The notes below the pieces were generated by a model. It saw only the letters and a program-made list of their open reading frames with translations. It searched no databases and was not told the DNA's origin. A program made the position numbers and the translations under genes. This document shows positions 6,771-9,335 of a stretch of DNA of 9,335 bases, one piece after another. The DNA is from UBA7312 sp002715345 (GTDB taxonomy: Bacteria > Bacteroidota > Bacteroidia > Flavobacteriales > UBA7312), in NCBI GenBank assembly GCA_964009845.1, contig CAXGIQ010000053.1, forward strand, positions 1 through 9,335. Direction: 5' to 3'. Each line of letters begins with the position of its first letter. Position 1 is the first letter of the stretch.

Positions 6771-7811
6771 ATGATTCTACTAAAAATGTTTCTACTACCT
6801 ATATCTCTATTATATGGGATGGTGGTGTGGTTTCGAAATAAGTGTTTTGATTGGGGCTTTTTCAAATCGCAATCCTTTGATGTTCCGCTGATTTCTGTAG
6901 GAAACATATCTTCTGGAGGAACGGGTAAAACACCTCATGTGGAATACATTATTTGTCTTTTAAAGGAATTTTCTTCTAAGGCAATCTTAAGTAGAGGGTA
7001 CGGTCGAAAAACGAAAGGTTTTCAATCCGTTTTTGCTGATTCTAAATCAATACTGGTAGGAGATGAGCCTTTGCAATATGCTCAAAAGTTTCAAGATGTG
7101 TCTATTGCAGTTCAGGAAGATAGGGCTAAAGGGATTCAAAAACTCACTAAAGAAGGCGTGGGCTTAATTATTTTAGATGATGCATTTCAACATCGTTGGG
7201 TGCAGCCTGGTTTAAATATTTTGTTAACTAATTATAGTAATCTATATATAGATGATTTTTTACTTCCAGTTGGGAAGCTTCGTGAGGCTAAAATGAGCGC
7301 TTTAAGGGCTGATGTTATTGTGGTTACAAAAACACCAAAAGCTTTATTGCCTGTAGATAAAAACCGTTTGGTTGAACAAATTAATCCATGGCCACATCAA
7401 CAATTGTGTTTTTCCTATTATGACTATTCACATCCTATTCATGTCTTCACCAAAGAGGAAGTATCTTTAGAAGAGCAACAAATTTTGTTATTGACAGGTA
7501 TTGCTGATGCACAGTCTATTAAAGATTATTTATTAGGTAAAGTAGAAGTCGTAGAGCATTTGGAGTATAAAGACCATCATCATTACTCAAATAAGGATAT
7601 TGAAAAAATTATAGAAGTATGGAAAGAGTTTAAGTCTTCCAAAAAGTTAATTTTGACTACAGAAAAAGATGCCGTTCGTTTACAAGAATTTAAAGAGGAA
7701 CTGAAAGACGTTTCTATCTGTTATTTGCCGGTAGAGGTCAGATTTCATGAAGAAAAAAAATTTAATGATTTAGTGTTGAGCTATGTTAGAGAAAATTCAA
7801 GATACAGCTAA
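6771..7811 (+). CDS. lpxK: Tetraacyldisaccharide 4'-kinase (lipid A biosynthesis)
   Basis: Inner-membrane-associated kinase that phosphorylates the 4' position of tetraacyldisaccharide-1-phosphate to make lipid IVA, in the Raetz pathway. 346 residues from ATG 6771 (MILLKMFLLPISLLYGMVVW). The N-terminal hydrophobic helix is the expected membrane anchor. The Walker A segment is VGNISSGGTGKTP (residues 43-55), followed by LSRGYGRKTKGF (73-84), GDEP (97-100) and the DDAFQHR motif (136-142) with the family's acidic catalytic/Mg site. Length is normal. The frame is open from 6711, but the 20 extra residues overlap nif3 in antisense and do not match the family, so 6771 is preferred; ATG 6786 is also possible. 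The 3' end overlaps the purine nucleoside phosphorylase gene by 29 bp, implying co-transcription. Confidence 0.95.
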   Translation: MILLKMFLLPISLLYGMVVWFRNKCFDWGFFKSQSFDVPLISVGNISSGGTGKTPHVEYIICLLKEFSSKAILSRGYGRKTKGFQSVFADSKSILVGDEPLQYAQKFQDVSIAVQEDRAKGIQKLTKEGVGLIILDDAFQHRWVQPGLNILLTNYSNLYIDDFLLPVGKLREAKMSALRADVIVVTKTPKALLPVDKNRLVEQINPWPHQQLCFSYYDYSHPIHVFTKEEVSLEEQQILLLTGIADAQSIKDYLLGKVEVVEHLEYKDHHHYSNKDIEKIIEVWKEFKSSKKLILTTEKDAVRLQEFKEELKDVSICYLPVEVRFHEEKKFNDLVLSYVRENSRYS

Positions 7812-8589
7812 TTATATACAAAAGGAAACAACCTTTAATCCAGAAATAGGAATAATTTTAGGGACAGGTTTAGGAGGGTTGGTACAGGATATAGAAGCAG
7901 AGCACGTATTTTCGTATGAAGACATACCAAACTTTCCGCTTTCTACAGTGGAAGGGCATAGTGGTAAGTTAATTTTAGGTAAGCTTTCTGGTAAAAATGT
8001 AGTGGCTATGCAAGGTCGTTTTCATTTTTACGAAGGATATTCGATAGAGGAAGTAACATTTCCTGTGAAGGTGATGAAGTTGTTAGGAATTCAAAAGCTT
8101 TTTGTTTCCAATGCTAGTGGTGGGGTTAACCCGGTTTATGAGGTAGGAGATTTAATGGTTTTGAGTGATCATATCAATTTAATTCCGAACCCATTAATTG
8201 GAAGAAATATAGATGAGTTAGGTCCTAGATTTCCGGATATGAGCAAGCCTTATGATCAAAGATTGATTGATCAAGCTATGAGTATTGCTGAAACAAACAA
8301 TTATCGAGTGCATAAAGGTGTGTATGTGGCTGTGACAGGTCCGTGTTTAGAAACGCCTGCAGAATATAATTTTATTCGTGTTATTGGTGGAGACACGGTA
8401 GGAATGTCGACAGCTCCCGAAGTAATTGTAGCTAGACATATGGATTTACCTTGTTTTGCAATTTCTGTAATTACTGATTTAGGTGTAGAAGGCAAGATTA
8501 GGGAGGTGAGTCACGAAGAAATACAGGCGGTTGCGGAGGTTGCGGAGCCTAAGCTAACGCACATCATTAAAGAATTGATAAATTATTGA
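7783..8589 (+). CDS. Purine nucleoside phosphorylase, trimeric PNP/MTAP class
   Basis: Cytoplasmic purine-salvage enzyme splitting purine (deoxy)ribonucleosides with phosphate into free base and (deoxy)ribose-1-phosphate. The 268-residue length fits the trimeric class rather than the hexameric DeoD type. Visible signature segments are ILGTGLGG (25-32, Thr28 at the phosphate-site Ser position of human PNP), VEGHSGKL (56-63), RFHFYEGY (Arg79, His81), NASGG (110-114), TGPCLETPAEY with Glu190 (matching human Glu201), GMSTAPE (207-213) and SHEE (His244). The purine-contact position equivalent to human Asn243 is Asp232 (SVITDLG), which may broaden base specificity. The start at 7783 gives MLEKIQDTANYIQK and overlaps the end of lpxK by 29 bp in another frame, so translation is probably coupled. 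The secreted-protein gene starts 4 bp after the stop. Confidence 0.95.
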   Translation: MLEKIQDTANYIQKETTFNPEIGIILGTGLGGLVQDIEAEHVFSYEDIPNFPLSTVEGHSGKLILGKLSGKNVVAMQGRFHFYEGYSIEEVTFPVKVMKLLGIQKLFVSNASGGVNPVYEVGDLMVLSDHINLIPNPLIGRNIDELGPRFPDMSKPYDQRLIDQAMSIAETNNYRVHKGVYVAVTGPCLETPAEYNFIRVIGGDTVGMSTAPEVIVARHMDLPCFAISVITDLGVEGKIREVSHEEIQAVAEVAEPKLTHIIKELINY

Positions 8590-8593
8590 TAAT

Positions 8594-9335
8594 ATGAATC
8601 GTTTGATTAAATGTCTGCTTTTTTGTTTGGCATTAAGTCCTGTAACTTTATTAGCGCAAAATAGTTTGAATACAAGTCTTTTGTTTCATTGGCAGGACAC
8701 AACATTGGTAGGATCAACAGCTTATGATAATGTATACAATGAAATTTGGGGAGTTTATCAAGATGGAAGGGAATATGCAATTATAGGCTCAACGGATGGT
8801 ACTCATATATTTGATGTTTCAGATGTGTTAAATGCTCAACAAGTGGCGTATGTTCCTGGAGCTTATCAAGGAACTGGTGTAATACATAGGGATTTTCATG
8901 ATTATAAAGGTTATCTGTATATTGTGTGTGATGAGGGTCCTAGCACTTTACAGATTGTAGATATTTCAACATTACCTGATTCAGTTTCTATAGTATATGA
9001 CTCTGATGATTTATTTACGCTAGCTCATAATATTTTTATAGACACTACCTCCGCAAGGATGTATACATCAAATGGCACAATTTACTCTCTTGAAGATCCT
9101 GAACAGCCTGCTTTTATCTATGCTACTGGTGATTTAAGTTCTCATGATATGTACGTTAGAAACGATACTGCTTATGTTAATTGGGGTGGAAGTGGACTTA
9201 ATATAATAGACTTTAATAATATAGAAGTTGGTGTTCCAAATTCTCATGAAATTATAGGGCAATTAGATGTATATCCTTTCCAAGGATATAATCATTCTGG
9301 ATGGTTAACAGAAGATGGAAGATTTTATGTGATGG
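8594..9335 (+). CDS. Secreted choice-of-anchor B family protein, LVIVD-like beta-propeller (5' part; 3' end outside window)
   Basis: The 247 visible residues begin with a signal peptide (MNRLIKCLLFCLALSPVTLLAQ). They then show the recurring layout of choice-of-anchor B proteins: YNEIWGVYQDGREYAIIGST (48-67), DGTHIFDVSD (68-77), HRDFHDYKGYLYIVCDEG (98-115), LQIVDIS (119-125), AHNIFID (144-150), SHDMYVRNDTAYVNWGGSG (183-201), LNIIDF (202-207) and GYNHSGWLTEDGRFYVM (231-247). These repeats are LVIVD-like blades of a predicted beta-propeller. In many marine Bacteroidota such proteins end in a type IX secretion sorting domain, but the C-terminus is not in the window. Function is not established for the family. 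The ATG lies 4 bp after the phosphorylase stop, so it is probably the last or a later gene of the lpxK unit, though the jobs appear unrelated. The frame is open to the window edge. Confidence 0.85.
   Translation, partial: MNRLIKCLLFCLALSPVTLLAQNSLNTSLLFHWQDTTLVGSTAYDNVYNEIWGVYQDGREYAIIGSTDGTHIFDVSDVLNAQQVAYVPGAYQGTGVIHRDFHDYKGYLYIVCDEGPSTLQIVDISTLPDSVSIVYDSDDLFTLAHNIFIDTTSARMYTSNGTIYSLEDPEQPAFIYATGDLSSHDMYVRNDTAYVNWGGSGLNIIDFNNIEVGVPNSHEIIGQLDVYPFQGYNHSGWLTEDGRFYVM

Noticed and set aside
6731..6907. N-terminal extension of the nif3 reading frame up to 6907
   Set aside because: The extra 59 residues are antisense to the lpxK coding region and do not look like the family; MKIGEITNHLEQ at 6730 is a normal Nif3 N-terminus.
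8301..8495. Minus-strand frame inside the phosphorylase gene
   Set aside because: Antisense shadow of a conserved coding region with no supporting signal.
1..9335. Defence island, CRISPR array, phage or transposon content
   Set aside because: No repeat-spacer pattern, transposase, integrase, nuclease or terminal inverted repeats were seen; the genes are chromosomal housekeeping and envelope genes.

Overview
The window looks like a piece of chromosome from a member of the Bacteroidota, probably Flavobacteriales or a close relative. The evidence is the low GC content, the archaeal/eukaryote-like form of prolyl-tRNA synthetase, lpxK (a Gram-negative lipid A gene), a FadL-like outer-membrane barrel of Bacteroidota type, a lipoprotein, a choice-of-anchor B secreted protein, weak or absent Shine-Dalgarno sequences, and several matches to the Bacteroidota -7 element TAnnTTTG. 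I cannot name the genus. Genes are tightly packed: no gene-free stretch exceeds about 125 bases, and I see no tRNA, rRNA, CRISPR array, insertion sequence or phage gene.

Left part (1-3330). The 5' part of proS runs leftward off the window. A 123-bp divergent intergenic region separates it from a rightward two-gene unit: a very unusual acidic / Tyr-Trp-His-rich / Asn-Ser-Pro-basic lipoprotein, then 10 bp later an OmpP1/FadL-family outer-membrane protein.

Middle (3331-6730). A leftward set reads, in transcription order, Nif3-like dinuclear metal protein, then 3 bp later a coiled-coil plus zinc-ribbon protein, then an intrinsic terminator, then an exported TPR protein. The TPR gene's stop codon directly abuts the stop codon of the convergent FadL gene. 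The terminator sits right on top of the TPR gene's translation start region.

Right part (6771-9335). A rightward set reads lpxK (lipid A 4'-kinase), a trimeric-type purine nucleoside phosphorylase overlapping it by 29 bp, and after 4 bp a secreted choice-of-anchor B family protein that runs off the right end. nif3 and lpxK are divergent across only 40 bp.

Most of the region is housekeeping: translation, lipid A, purine salvage, conserved metal and coiled-coil proteins. I do not see a defence or mobile system. The least explained element is the lipoprotein at 828-1835 with its coupled FadL barrel. Smaller points are a missing zinc-ligand cysteine, an Asp at the purine-specificity position of the phosphorylase, and a terminator overlapping a start region.
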